Numbered from the stretch's first letter, positions 10,339 to 23,110 are shown. The stretch is 64,000 bases of DNA from Flammeovirgaceae bacterium UBA4465 (GCA_905182375.1 CAJJBF010000008.1:124001-188000), one strand, 5' to 3'. Program-made: numbers and translations. Notes: generated by a model from the letters alone, not told the origin.

Positions 10339-13300
10339 TCATTTTTCAAGAATACTGAATGACTCAAGTAAATCATCATTATTGACGACTAAGACTTGTT
10401 CTTTATTATTAGACTTAAAAAGAATCATATTTTTAGCATCTCCTCTGGCAAAAAATCCTGTCTCTCTTGATGTTTTAGCAGAAAAATTACCAGATCCATC
10501 TCCTAATAGCAAAATACCAGATCCAGCATCATTGCGAGGCGTTTCAATTTCCGAGGCATATAAATTGCCAACCGCGAGAACATCTAAATTATCATCATTG
10601 TCAAAATCTTTGATAATGAAGTCGTTCAAATTAGAGATTTGAGCTAAGCGCGGTAAAGGAGATATCTCAAATTCACCATTCCCTTTATTCTCGATAAAAG
10701 AAGATGCAAAAGTATTGGTCTGATAATGTAAGGCTTCTTGCAATTTATCATTGCCGTATACTTGATCAATCTCCATAGACGCAAATAAATCATATTTCTT
10801 TATTTTCCCTTTTAACTCAGGAACTTGGGCAGAAGAGCAAGAAAATCCTCGCAATGGGTAGTGCTTATTCTCGTTATAATATCCCAATACAATATCAGAC
10901 TGAACATCGCCGTTAAAATCATGATAATAAATATCAAAAGGTTCCTCGCTAGAAGTTTTATACTTGTGATTAAGCCCAAGATTTCCCACTATGTAATCTA
11001 TGTCACCATCCTTATCAAAATCAGCTTGATCCAAAGCAAACCACCAACCGGCAGACTGGTCTAGCCCTTTAACCTCTGCTTTTTTTAATTCCCCTTCCTC
11101 ATTTTTAAAGAAAGTGACGGCCATCCATTCTCCAACGACGGTTAAATCAACATCACCGTCAAGATCATAATCACTCCAAACGGCATCCGTTACCATACCC
11201 AATCGATTGAACTCTTTAGCCAATACATTGGTAAGGTTAACGAGTTTGCCATTATCATTTCGCAAAAGCATACTGGTTGCAGGTAGAGGATATTGATGAG
11301 GGACGTGTCGTCCCCCGACAAAAAGATCTTGATCACCATCTCCATCATAATCTGACGCTTTCACTCTAGAACCACTTTCAAAGTTGAGATCTTGTATAAG
11401 TTCTTTCTTGAATTTTCCATCCCCCATATTCAGATAGAATCGATCCATATAATTTGGGTCATAAGCAGGAAATTCATTACCCCCACTTACTACATATAAG
11501 TCTTGAAAACCATCATTATTGATATCTACAAATAGAGCATCTACATCTTCATAAGCCTTTTCTTCTGCCCATAATCCTAGGTCCGATTTCATGAAAGTTC
11601 CATCTTCGTTCTGAACATAAAGTATGGCGCTCAACCCGTGAGATCCCCCAAGGAAAACATCTTCTAAACCGTCATTGTTAATGTCTCCTTTAGCCATTGC
11701 AGGACCAAACTGTGACATCTTGTGTGGCAATAACACCTGATATTGATAATCATCAAAGGTATTTTCCTCGTGTAAAAAAGTAAAAGGGAATAGGTCACTC
11801 TCCTTTTTAAATAACAGGGTATCTGAATCCTGTTCACCTCTATAAGATGATTTTTCGGCTTGATCCATAAAGACAGTCATCGTTTGATTGACCTTAATAT
11901 TTTTTCTAACCGATATTTTTTTATTAGGCCAAACTATTAACAGACTATCTACCTCTATATTCTCACCCAATCCAAAGTGTACCATAGGTTCACTTGTAGA
12001 ATATATACCACGAACATTGGTCGTTTCTTGCATCTGTACTTCACTCCCCTGATAAATATATACCCGTGTACCAAATACTGGCTTGTTAGCTTTATCCTTC
12101 AATTGGATTCTTAAAAAATTTGCATTCTCCGTCTCCTCTGCGTTATTTTTATAAATAAAGGCAGGCAAATTGATATTGTTTACCACAATATCTAAATCTC
12201 CATCATTATCTAGATCCGCATAGGCTGCACCATTTGAAAAAGATTCGTGTGTTAAGCCCCATGATTCAACCTTATTTTCAAATTCTAAACCTCCATTGTT
12301 TTTAAATGCGTAGTTTTTAAGGGGCTGAGAAGGTATTAAAGAAATCACTTTTTCTAAATCCATAATATCCCAAATACTCACATCTCCCTCATTTGGATGT
12401 TCATTAATATATTTTTGGGCAGATTCTATAACGAAGTCATTGACCTTTTTGTCTGCGTCCGTATTACGGATATCATGTAATAATCCATTTGTAACATAGG
12501 TATCTTTATATCCATCATTGTCAAAATCAGCAATCAAATTTGACCAACTCCAATCCGTTGCAGACATTCCCGTTAGCTGAGCAACATCACTAAAGGTTTC
12601 ATTACCGTTATTTAATTGCAAAGCATTGTACATATATTGATAATGACCCCCACTTTCAACTACATCCCAAAAAGACTTGGGATTCATTCCACTCATATTA
12701 GATTTTAATCTAAAATTATTTTCAGAAACCATATCCACTACAAAAACATCGAGTAAGGCATCATTATTAATATCTGCCACGTCTACTCCCATACTGTAAT
12801 AAGAAAAATGACTGAAAGCTGCTTTTGAAGTATTGGTAAATGTCCCATCTTGATTATTGATAAATAAGAAATCAGGCGAATGAAAATCATTAGCAACATA
12901 AAGATCGATCCAGCCATCATTATTGATATCACTAGAGGATACACCATTTGGAAATCCTGTAGCATCAATTCCAGCTTCCTTACTTACCTCTTCAAAAAAA
13001 TCATTTCCCGTATTTTTAAATAATTTTAAATGGTATTTTGGTTTCAAAAGCATGGTACCAAAATACTCGGAAAAGGTACCTGGATTAGGTGGTTGGGTAA
13101 GTAAAAATAAATCTAAGTAACCATCGTTATTATAGTCTAGAAAAGTAGCATGTCGCGTCCTTTCAGTATCGGAAATTCCATATTTTTTGGCAGATTCTGT
13201 AAAAGTGCCATCACCGTTGTTTACATAAAGCAAGTTAGCTCTCCATTCAGGGCGATCATCATATAACTCTCTGCTTACATAAATATCAACATTGCCATCG

Positions 13301-13685
13301 TTGTTAACATCACAAATAGTTACTCCCGTTGACCAGCCTCCATCATTTTGTATTCCGACTTCCTGGGTAACATCCTTGAATAAGAAATTTCCTTGATTAA
13401 TATATAATTTATCAGCGACGAGATTACCCGCAAAATACAAATCCTGTAAGCCATCATTATTAAAATCACCTACACCAACGCCTGCTCCACCATAAAAATT
13501 AGAATAAAGTAAAATATTTTGATCTTTGGAGTCTTCAATAAAATTAATAAAATCGACTCCGGTACTCAGAGGATCCAAAAGCGTAAAAAGTTTATGAACC
13601 TTGACCTCTTTTTGGAAGAAAAAATAATAAATACAGCTAGATATACTAAAATTATAAGGAATAAAATTAAATTTTGACGCTTCAC
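10339..13685 (-). CDS. FG-GAP/VCBS repeat protein with ASPIC/UnbV domain (CRTAC1-like; frame broken near start)
   Basis: A very large surface or periplasmic protein, ~1115 residues. It carries many Asp-rich FG-GAP units (GDFNNDGLQDLY, DVNNDGNVDIY, DYDGDGDQDLF) that form a calcium-binding beta-propeller. An ASPIC/UnbV-type stretch lies in the middle (VHFGLGENIEVDSLLIVWPN), then a second propeller. The open frame from 13578 uses TTG and lacks an export signal. A GTG at 13685 in another frame encodes KRQNLILFLIILVYLAVF, a clear membrane/signal segment, and joins the main frame across a one-base shift near 13606-13612. Such proteins often accompany SusCD pairs in Bacteroidota. Binding of glycan or ligand is inferred. 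Confidence 0.82.
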
Positions 13686-13772
13686 TATATAAATTTTAAT
13701 ACCTAGTAATCAAATAATGAAAGGTTTTCCGCTCAATGAGTGACACTGAGAAATACATATTTTTAAATAAAT

Positions 13773-13817
13773 AAAAAAAAGTAAGATTACTATTTTCTAA
13801 AAGTCATCCTACTTTTT
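13773..13817 (-). terminator. intrinsic terminator after susCD
   Basis: On the minus strand a 16-base imperfect stem (14 of 16 paired) with a 10-base loop ends in a run of eight T. It lies about 140 bases past the SusD stop and separates the SusCD transcript from the ASPIC/UnbV gene. Confidence 0.75.
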
Positions 13818-13958
13818 AGATTAAAACTTCACAGGAAAAAGGGTCATTAATAACGGATTAACTAGATCTATTACTAACATGAAGAAGAAACATAACCCTT
13901 AAAACCTGCGAAATTTATTTTTTTATATAATTAGAATATTAGGTTTAACAATCACGCT

Positions 13959-15453
13959 TTAGTTTGTCGGATGGACCTTGACATCCCACCAAACTTTTGT
14001 AGTCATCTCGTTACCTTGAGCACTAACCATAGCTGCATAATTCTCGGGATTGGTAGCAGCTTCACCTCTATTTGCAACCAACTTTCGAGGAATTGTTCCA
14101 TTTGTCACATTGAGCGCATTTGGAGGTGCTCCACCAAATGGCTCAAGAATGGGATATCCAGTTCTTCTCCAATTGGACCAAGCCTCAGTGAAATCAAAGA
14201 AATGTGTGGCCCAATACTGCTCACCTATCATTTTTTGTCCAGGTGTTCCAGCCACATATGGATGTGCAGTTAAATAGGCTAAAACATCGGCATCTGCAAT
14301 CGCAAGTGACGGGTCAACATCCTCCCACATCTTCATCGCGGCAGTTACTCCACTCGCATAAAGTGTTGCAGCATTACCAGTGCCTCCTCGTTCCGCAAAC
14401 TCAGCCTTCAACAACTCAGATTCACTATAATTCAAAAGAACTGTCGGAGTATTCATTTTCATCAAATACAGGATTGACTACAGCAAAAGAGTCAATTGTC
14501 ATATCAAAAGTAGCTGCTAACTCTGTAGGACTATAACCGACGAATTCTCCTCTCGCAGGCGACGCGGGATCCGTGAAGATAGCTAATCGAGGATCGTTAT
14601 TGTCATCTAAATAGTCATAAAATGTCGCAGCAACTTTTGTATCCGGATATTTACTGAAATGAAGAGCAGCTGCGTTTCGATTTCCATCTTGTGGGCCATC
14701 CTGTCGAGCCATATATGCATTATCAGCATTAGAAGCCATCGTTCCGCCAGCTATTGCCTTTGCTGCCCATGCCTTAGCACTTACTTCATCCACTTCCATC
14801 ATTCTCATCGCTAAACGCAACATCATAGAATTACCAAACTTTTTCCACTTATCGGTATCTCCTTGGTAAATAAAATCAGCTGATCCAAGAGTTGAAGAAT
14901 TTGTCATCATTGCTCCAGCTTCTTCTAATTCTTCGAGCATATCAAAATATATATCCTCTAGAGGATCATATGCGGGCTTTAAAATAGCATCCGTATACCC
15001 TTTACCAGCATCAAAATATGGTGATTGCCCATAAACATCTGCGATTTCATGGAATAAATAAGCACGCCATATCTTCGCTATTGCCATTTCCGAACCTACT
15101 ATCGTACTTTCATCAGCCTCAAGCTGAACGATAATATCTTGGATTGTCTTAATAGGATCGCTGTAATAACTATCCCAAATACCCGCATTATAGGTTCCAT
15201 CGAAGGTATAAAACATACCCTGAGGAAAACCATTTTGAACCAAATACTGGTTGAACTGCGAAAAGTAAATGATTTTGGTAACGGTCATTTCATATTCGGT
15301 TCCTGCACCTCTCAACAAAACTCCAGACATTTTGGTATTTACATCCAAAGAAGCGCCTTTGGTAGGATCTATGTTCATCTCTTCAAAATCCTTATCCAAA
15401 TCACATCCCATAAAAGGACTGATCAGAAGCAATAAAATTAATATCTTTTTCAT
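13959..15453 (-). CDS. SusD/RagB-family (SusD-like) nutrient-binding lipoprotein (frame broken)
   Basis: Outer-membrane lipoprotein partner of SusC, about 497 residues when the two frames are joined. The N-terminus has the lipobox SPFMGC and the typical DLDKDFEEMNIDPTKG start; the rest is helical, including the conserved KIWRAYLFHEIADVYGQSPY region of the SusD_2 subgroup. The frame changes near 14452, where PVFDEN should run into TPTVLLNYSESELLKAEFAERG, a well conserved C-terminal motif. It sits 12 bases after SusC. The ligand is unknown; SusD-like lids capture oligosaccharides, or sometimes peptides. Confidence 0.85.
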
Positions 15454-15465
15454 ATTACTCTATAT

Positions 15466-18400
15466 TTAAAATTTTAAACTAACATTAAAACCAACTGTTC
15501 GTGGAACTGGGAGTCCTGCGTATTCTAAACCTTGACCATTTCTTGCTTGATAAGCAGATTCTGGATCTACATTAGGCACATCACTCCATAGCGCAAGGTT
15601 CTTACCTACTACTGAAACGGATGCCGATCCCAAATTCAACTTATTAGTGATAGACCTTGGAATACTATAAGATAAGCTCAATTGGCTAAATCTGATAAAA
15701 TCAGCATCATAAACGCTTTCCTCTCCAATGTCCCATTGGTTTGCCCAAAAAACATCTAAGTTCTCCTTAGTCACTCTCACCATCTCAGAGCCATCATCCA
15801 TTACTCCGTCTGGTAGAAATCCGGCCTCTCTACCGCCTTCAGGTATGGTTTCCTTACTCATTCCAACTAGTTTCATGAAGGCATTGGTATTTGAATATAT
15901 TTGCGCTCCGAACTTAGCCTCAAAAAAGACACTAAGCTGAAATGCTTTGTATCTTAAATCAGTTCCAATACCTAGCTGAGTAGGAGCGACACCATTACCT
16001 AAAATTTTCTGATCAGTTGATCTAACAGCAAGGGGAACACCGTCTCCGTTTAGAGAGTATATTTTATTACCATTGGCGTCTCTTTGGAAATAGCTACCAT
16101 ATATAGTACCGAATTGCTCTCCAACAACTTGTGTAACTCCAGCGGCCATATTTCTCGTTTGATCAATAAAAATATTGTCACCAGCATCATTTGTAGATAT
16201 TATTTCACTGTTGTTTTTCGCATAATTAAGGGTCAAATCTGCCGAGAAGTCTCCTTTCTCATATACAGTTCCTCGAATTAATAATTCAATTCCCTTATTC
16301 GAAATTTCACCTAAATTTGCAAGTGATGAAGTATAACCAGAAGTAGCCGAAGCACTCACAGCCACTATATCACCGATGGTTGAATTGTCATAATAACTAA
16401 AATCTACAGTCATTTTACTCTGGAACATACGTAAATCAAACCCTATTTCAGATTCGTTCTTTTGAAAAGGTTTAATTTCTTTGTTTGGAATCGTTCCCCC
16501 CGATATCTGTCCTGTAGGAAGGCTTACTCCATCATTGCCCGTATGAGAACCAGTCAAACCATAGTTCAAACTAAGCCCGTATGGATTATCAGCACCTCCG
16601 GCTATCTGAGAATAACCACCTCTTAGTTTAGCAAAATTAATTATACTCGGCATCGTCACTAAATCAGACAAAACTGCCGATACACTGGCAGATGTGTATA
16701 AATCATTATTAGGTGACTCTTTACCTGCCAATGAAAGCGTAGAAAACCAATCATTTCGAGCAGTCAGCGATACAAATATGGCATCTTTAAAGGCTAATTC
16801 TGCTGAACCATAAACTGAATTAATTGCTTTTTCAGCAAAGTAATAATCAATTAATTGGCTTGACGTATTCCTAACGTCATATACCCCTGGTATAACGATA
16901 TTATCACCTCTCAAAGTTGATTGTTCTCTTGAGTAAGAAAAACGACCCGACCCAATAAATGCATTTAAAACCAAATTATTAGATAATCTTAAGTTGTCGG
17001 TCCCTAAAAAAAGATCAAGATCTGATTGTCGTATTGATACATCTTGTTCAGACATAATTCCTCCAGGAGAAAATGCAACACCTATGGGCCAAAGAGAAAA
17101 TGCTTGGTCATTTAGATGCATGTTCATACGATCAACACCCCCTTGACCTTTGACATATAAAAAATCAGTGATGTCATATTTAGCAGAAATAGATCCTATT
17201 AATCTTTGCTTATCAATATAATTTCGCGAACGACCGACCACAAAATTTGGATTAGTAAATATATATTGGTGGAATGTCTGAACTCATCTATATTATTCGC
17301 TTGCGTTCCATCACCATTAGGACCTATAAAATCATCTATGTCAATGTCCGCTGCATAATATCGAATTGACGCATTTGCATTATTCGGAGCATCGGACAGG
17401 TTTGGATTTCCTTCACTTAACTCGTCTATAAATTTCACAGAAGATTGAATAGTTAACTTATCGCTGAGTTTTTGGTTGGTATTCAATGAAAGTAAATTCC
17501 TTTTAAGATTTGATCGAGGCTGCATATCTTGAGCATTCATCCTTGTATACGACAAACGTGTTGATCCTAAGTCATTTCCCGTTGACAAAGAAATAGTATT
17601 AGCAGTATTCACCCCTGTCCTGTAGAATTTTTCCAAATTATCTCCCGATGACACATAGGGTCTCGAACTGCCATCCCATGTAGTACGCGATGAACCATCC
17701 ATTAATGGACCCCATGACTGAAAGGTGTTTAATGGATCTAGTGGATCTCCATAATTTTGTCCTTGACCATAACTTTTCTGTGGATCAAAAACATTTGTCA
17801 AATTATCGAATTGTACCGAAGAGTTTATCTCAATACCCAATCCTTTTTGTCCTTTTCCGCTCTTAGTAGTGATGACAATCACGCCATTTGAAGCTCTTGA
17901 CCCGTAAAGTGCAGCTGCTGCTCCACCTTTCAAAACATTGATTGTTTCAATATCATCTGGATTGATTGCTTGAAGTCCATCGCCAGCATCATAACCGCCC
18001 CACATACCTGCACCGCCAACGTTATCGTTGCTCATAGTGATTCCATCTATTACATAGAGCGGATTATTGTTACCTGTCATTGAACTATTACCCCGAATGA
18101 CGACTCTCGTAGAAGCTTTAACACCCATAGCATTTCCGTTGATATTTAAACCCGCAACCTTACCTCGTAGTGACTGCAATGCATTAGTGGATCTTACTTT
18201 AACTAATTCTTCTCCATCAACTTGGGCAACACTGTATGCAAGTGCCTTTGAACTACGCTGGATACCCAAAGCCGTAACAACAATTTCATCTAATTGTTCA
18301 ACATCCTCCTGCAGAACAACATCTAAAATGGACCTAGATCCAATAGAGACCTCCTGAGTAGTAAAACCCAGTGAACTAAAAATAAGTGTCGCACCCTGTT

Positions 18401-18935
18401 CAGGAATACTCATCTTGTATGCGCCATTCATATCCGTTACCGTACCAGTTGTAGTACCGGAAATCTGAACCGTTACCCCTGGAATTCCTTCGTTTTGAGC
18501 ATCACTAACTGTTCCTGAAATACTGCGTTCTTGATCAATGATTATTTCTTCCGTATCGTTCAGTTCCAATCGACTTACTGTGATGTTATTATTGATCTGT
18601 CTGAACTTAGTTTTCGAATCTTTTGAAACTTGTAGCAAAATATCAGAAACAGCATTTTCACCTGCTTCTATATTTACTATTTGGTTTAATTCGGATTTTA
18701 AGTCAGATTTATCAATTGCAAATCTAAAATCTGATTTTTCTTCAATCTGACTGAAAATCTTTTTTACAGTCAAGTCATCAGAGTTGAGCGCTACTTTAAC
18801 TTCCCTCACGCTGACGTTCTTTTGTGCCCGTCCCGGATTGGCAAGGAGCATATTAAGAAACAACGATTGGAAAACTAACCCATATATTGAGTATTTAGTA
18901 ATCATAGTTATGACTTTAGTTAATTTTAATTTCAT
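15466..18935 (-). CDS. SusC/RagA-family TonB-dependent outer-membrane transporter with STN domain (frame broken)
   Basis: About 1155 residues when joined. Order: signal peptide, secretin/TonB short N-terminal (STN) domain (residues ~45-110), a carboxypeptidase-like CNA-B domain (ISGTVSDAQNEGIPGVTV), plug with TonB-box region (EEIVVTALGIQR) and LYVIDGI, then a long beta-barrel ending NVSLKF. A missing T near 17273 breaks the frame between EFRH and FHQYIFTNPNFVVGRSRNY. The STN domain predicts signalling to the FecR anti-sigma factor encoded just upstream, so import of the ligand should induce its own operon. It pairs with the downstream SusD. Confidence 0.88.
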
Positions 18936-19081
18936 ATTTTTGTATTTGGTTAATTATTGTGTTAACTGATTTTGAACCATTGCATTTCCAAATGATGGGT
19001 TCAGAATGTTTTTTGAGTCGGAAACCTTGTTTTCGGCTCTTTTTTTGTTATCTACTAGAATTATCTTTCATTCATGTTTTT

Positions 19082-20134
19082 TTAAAATGTTATGTTCACG
19101 GTTTCTCCTTCAATGGTATAACCAAAATTTTTGGAATAGCTAATGTTTTGCATCACATTCTCTAGTGTCTCGTTATTGAATTCAGAGCTAAACTGCCATT
19201 GGCCTGCCTTTTCAATATTCTGGACAATGATTGTCTTGCCATACCATCTCTGAAGTACTTCGACTACTTCCTCAAATACAGCATCCTCAAAATAGATGAT
19301 TCCATCCTTCCAGCTCAAAATCTTCTTGGGGTCAAAGCTGGATTGAATCATTTGCCCATTGGACTTGAAAACACTCAATGATTGTCCTGGATCTAAATAA
19401 ACTTTTTGATCATCTTCGTTTAACTTATCTGTCTTTTGAACCATTATCTTTCCCTCAGCTAAAGCGACTTGATGGCGATCTACAGAACTGTAAGCATTTA
19501 CATTAAATTGAGTACCAATGGCGGTGACCGACATCGCTGAAGTTTTTACAATGAATTTTTTTGAAGGGTCTTTGGCCACCTCAAAATAAGCTTCTCCTGA
19601 AAGTTCAACCGATCTTGTACTTCCTGAAAAATCAGGTTTGTACTGGATGCTGCTTTGAGAGTTCAACCAAACAATGGTTCCATCTGGAAGATAAATCTGT
19701 GACTTTCTGCCCGCATCATTACTTTTAGTGATCATCTCCATTTGGCCTGCCATCTCTTCAGCATCATAAAACTGATCAGAGAAATAAAGCAAAGAGATAA
19801 AAGCTGCGGCCACTAGCATGGCCGCTACACGCCAGTAAGAACGCAAATCCAACTTTTTCAAGAAGTGTTGATTGCTACTCGCATATTTGGATTTTTTACC
19901 TAAAAGCGTTTTTTCAAATATTTTATCGTAACGCTCTTCACTTACCTTTACTCGCTTGAATTCTAATTTTTGAATTAATTCTTTGGCCAGTAAAAAGTCT
20001 TCTTTTTTATCTGGGTTATTCTTGAGCCAAGTTTTCCAATATCGCTCTGTTTCAGGTTTGGACTGGATAACCCAATCTCTGAAATTGAGATCCATTAATA
20101 ATGATTCCAGCGAATTTCCACTTTTTAGTGCCAT
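19082..20134 (-). CDS. FecR-family anti-sigma factor
   Basis: A 350-residue inner-membrane protein. The N-terminal ~85 residues form the sigma-binding helical region, one membrane helix follows (YWRVAAMLVAAAFISLLYF, ~residues 92-112), then the periplasmic FecR domain (GRKSQIYLPDGTIVWLNSQS, SGEAYFEVAKDP) and a C-terminal DUF4974/STN-like domain (VFEEVVEVLQRWYGKTI). It should hold the ECF sigma factor inactive until the STN domain of SusC signals ligand capture. It lies between the sigma gene and susC on the same strand. Confidence 0.92.
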   Translation of the reverse strand: MALKSGNSLESLLMDLNFRDWVIQSKPETERYWKTWLKNNPDKKEDFLLAKELIQKLEFKRVKVSEERYDKIFEKTLLGKKSKYASSNQHFLKKLDLRSYWRVAAMLVAAAFISLLYFSDQFYDAEEMAGQMEMITKSNDAGRKSQIYLPDGTIVWLNSQSSIQYKPDFSGSTRSVELSGEAYFEVAKDPSKKFIVKTSAMSVTAIGTQFNVNAYSSVDRHQVALAEGKIMVQKTDKLNEDDQKVYLDPGQSLSVFKSNGQMIQSSFDPKKILSWKDGIIYFEDAVFEEVVEVLQRWYGKTIIVQNIEKAGQWQFSSEFNNETLENVMQNISYSKNFGYTIEGETVNITF

Positions 20135-20272
20135 GATTTGAATCTAGTCTTGTGTGTGTTCAAAAACTAGAGGGCAATACAACCAAAGGCATCAGTTTTT
20201 TTGAGTTTTTTTTTGAATTCGCAAAAAAAAGGGGGGAAAATAAAATTTATTTAAAAATGAGGGGGCAGAAAC

Positions 20273-20951
20273 TTAATAACAATTCCATAAAATAAATAAT
20301 GAAAGGGCAGACTTCATATGAGCCAAAGCCCTATAAATAAGATTTCTAACAGACCTTATGTTAGTGAATCCCATCAATTCCTTTATCTCCTCATAGTTGA
20401 GGCCTTCATAATAAAGACAGTAAATAGCTTCTCTCTGCCGATTGGTAATTAGCTTAATTACCTCTTTAAGCTTTTTTTTACTGTCAGTTTTTATCTGCTC
20501 ATCGATGATTTTCTGTTCGGTTGAAATTTCGATTTCAAATAATCGAAATTCAGAATGCTCAAAGTTGGTGGTGTGATCATTGAATTTTTTTTTGTACAGC
20601 AGGATTCTTCTTCTCAAACAAGTAAAAAGATAGTTTCGAATTGACGTCTGTATTATGGTCTTTTTCCCTTTTCTCTCTTAATTCAATAAACATATCCTGA
20701 AGCGCATCTTCCACCAAAGACTCATTCTTTGTGAATTGACAACCGTACTGAAAAAGACCTTCAAAATGAGTTCCGTAAATATGAGTGAAGGCAATCTCTT
20801 TGCCTTCCCTAAACAATGCCCAAAGTCGGACATCATCCAAAGAATTCAGTGAATCCTTGTTACTTAAGGACGCATAAGCATCTTTTTGACCTAATTCATA
20901 ATCTGAATTATTGTCGCGATTTTCAGTTGGTATATTTAATTCTCGGCGCAC
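20273..20951 (-). CDS. ECF-type RNA polymerase sigma factor (frame broken)
   Basis: About 225 residues after joining two frames. Region 2 lies in the first part (ALFREGKEIAFTHIYGTHFEGLFQYGC and EDALQDMFIELRE) and region 4 in the second (ITNRQREAIYCLYYEGLNYEEI, then a recognition helix NIRSVRNLIYRALAHMK). The frame changes between about 20635 and 20650, where TDV should continue as TSIRNYLFTCLRRRILLYKKK. It starts at a GTG. With FecR and STN-SusC downstream it forms a trans-envelope signalling cascade. Break probably a sequence error because the regulated genes are otherwise intact. Confidence 0.85.
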
Positions 20952-21099
20952 CGTAGCTCTTATGTTTTTTCTTTAATTTCCTTCAAATTAATAGTAATTT
21001 GAAAATTAAACCTAAATTATATCGATTTAATTTTTAATCTCAAGTAAAAAACAAAATCATTGCCATTATTTTAATCGCGCTCAGTAACTGTGTACTCAT

Positions 21100-22719
21100 T
21101 CATTTCATCTCTCTGATTATTTTGAATTCAGAACCTTGATTCCATTTGGGCCAAATGCGGTTATTGGCCAATTCAAGGCCCATTTGATAAAAGAGATCCC
21201 CGTCTTGTTGCATGGCTCCAAATTGCCAAGTATCCCTATTGAATTCATCAGATGGCGCATGGTATCGTTGCGCGTAAAATTGATCATATTCCTTTTTTAT
21301 GATTTCCTTACCGCCATTGACTGCATCAAATGATGCGTAAGCAAAAAAGGCAGGGATGCCTATTTTGGCAAAATTAAAATGATCTGATCGGAAAAATAAT
21401 CCTTTATTGGGGTAGGGATCCGGATAGACGTATCGTCCTTGTCGCCTAGCAATCTTTTCAGCCAAATCATCGAGTTCGGATTGACCAAATCCCATAATCG
21501 TTAAATCCTTCATTTTCCCATACGATGCCAAGGCATCAATATTGATATTGGCAACCGATTTGGACGGCTCATAGATGGGATGACGGGCATAAAAGGCAGA
21601 ACCGAGTAAGCCTTCTTCCTCAGCGGTGAGGGCTAAAAACACCAAAGTTCTTTTAACCTCTTTTTCTTTTTTAAAAGCCGCTGCCAATGCCAAAATCATG
21701 GCCGTACCACTGGCATTGTCTTGCGCCCCATTATAAATAGAATCATTATCTATGGCGATTCCAATGCCTAAATGATCCCAGTGTGCGGAATAAATGATGA
21801 CCTCCTCGGGAAATTCAGAACCCACTATTTTAGCGATCACATTACTAGACACGGCTCTTTTAATTGAATTTTCTAGACCAAAAGAAAGCTTAAGATCTAA
21901 ATCGGTAGCTTGAAAAGTTCGAGTTTTTGAGTTTTTGAACCATTGATTAAAATCCATATCGGCATTTTTAAACAACTTTAGTGCCGCCTCACTAGAAATC
22001 CAACCTTGAATGGGACAAGTATTCATTGCAGATGGATCATCTAAGGTCAAATTTGCACCTGAATGCTGAAGGACGGACCAAGGATAACCTGCGGCAGCTG
22101 TTTCATGAACAATAAAAACGGCAGCAGCACCTTGCCTTGCGGCTTCTTCGTATTTATAAGTCCAGCGACCATAGTAAGTCATTTCTTGACCTTTAAAAAA
22201 ATCTGGATCTCCACTATTGAAACCAGGATCATTGACGAGTACCAAAACGGTTTTCCCAGTTACATCAATACCTTTATAATCATCCCAACCATATTCTGGT
22301 GCTACAATGCCAAATCCAGCAAAAACCACTTCTGAGTTTTTCAATGCTACCTCCACCAAATCTTGCTCTGTTTTAGCTACAAAATCAGTTGATAAATCAA
22401 GGAAAATAGTTTCATTTTTACTGATCACTTTCATTTGTGATTCTGCCCGACTGGTAATCTCAATCATTGAAACTTCTTGTCGATAGCTTTCCCCATTGCC
22501 TGGAGATAATCCCAATAATTTAAACTGTGTTTCTAAATAATCTACCGTTTTCACTTCTCCAACCGTGAAGGGTTTGCGTCCTTGAAAGTCATCTGAGGCC
22601 AGCGCCTCCATATGTCTGGCTATATCTAAGGTATCAATTTGGATTTTAGCTTTTGTGTGATCCTGATTGGTTTGGCATGAAACCATGATAATCAGGCATA
22701 AAATAGATAATTGCTTCAT
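21100..22719 (-). CDS. M28-family zinc aminopeptidase lipoprotein with PA domain
   Basis: A 539-residue exported metallopeptidase. Lipobox LIIMVSC at the start; a protease-associated (PA) insertion around residues 130-260; then the M28 core with all co-catalytic zinc ligands visible: H of SAHWDHLG, D of GAQDNASGTA, the EE pair in LTAEEEGLLGS, D of NIDALASYG and H of FRSDHFNFAKIG. Likely releases N-terminal residues from peptides in the periplasm or at the outer membrane. Monocistronic by position. Confidence 0.92.
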   Translation of the reverse strand: MKQLSILCLIIMVSCQTNQDHTKAKIQIDTLDIARHMEALASDDFQGRKPFTVGEVKTVDYLETQFKLLGLSPGNGESYRQEVSMIEITSRAESQMKVISKNETIFLDLSTDFVAKTEQDLVEVALKNSEVVFAGFGIVAPEYGWDDYKGIDVTGKTVLVLVNDPGFNSGDPDFFKGQEMTYYGRWTYKYEEAARQGAAAVFIVHETAAAGYPWSVLQHSGANLTLDDPSAMNTCPIQGWISSEAALKLFKNADMDFNQWFKNSKTRTFQATDLDLKLSFGLENSIKRAVSSNVIAKIVGSEFPEEVIIYSAHWDHLGIGIAIDNDSIYNGAQDNASGTAMILALAAAFKKEKEVKRTLVFLALTAEEEGLLGSAFYARHPIYEPSKSVANINIDALASYGKMKDLTIMGFGQSELDDLAEKIARRQGRYVYPDPYPNKGLFFRSDHFNFAKIGIPAFFAYASFDAVNGGKEIIKKEYDQFYAQRYHAPSDEFNRDTWQFGAMQQDGDLFYQMGLELANNRIWPKWNQGSEFKIIREMK

Positions 22720-23110
22720 ATAAGTAAATTTTATACGAATGTAACTATTATAACATATTATTCTACCACTCTGTCGCGAGTGGTAACAAGCGGATAAAAA
22801 AAGAATATTGACAAGATAAAAATTAATACAACCTTTTTTAATATAGCCTCAGATATTCAGAGTTCAAATCTTCTGAACCTAGCACACACCATATCAAATC
22901 TAAAGATATGGTCCTTATCTTTAAAATCTTTTTCAAGATCTAAAGTATTCATTTTAACCTTATGTGATTCTGTATCCAACCTCCATGCTTTGGATTAATG
23001 ATTTCATGATTCTACTCATTTCTATGTATTCTTAGTTAGATGCCGGTAACAGCTATTGGATACGCTCGTAAGAACTTTGGGAGTATTGCACCATTTTTAA
23101 ATGGTTAGCA
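22720..23110. other. 391-base intergenic region with a perfect hairpin
   Basis: No supported gene. At 22764-22785 there is a perfect 8-base inverted repeat, TACCACTC TGTCGC GAGTGGTA, about 45 bases upstream of the M28 peptidase start. It has no following T-run on either strand, so an operator or mRNA structure is more likely than a terminator. The rest is AT-rich. Confidence 0.5.
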
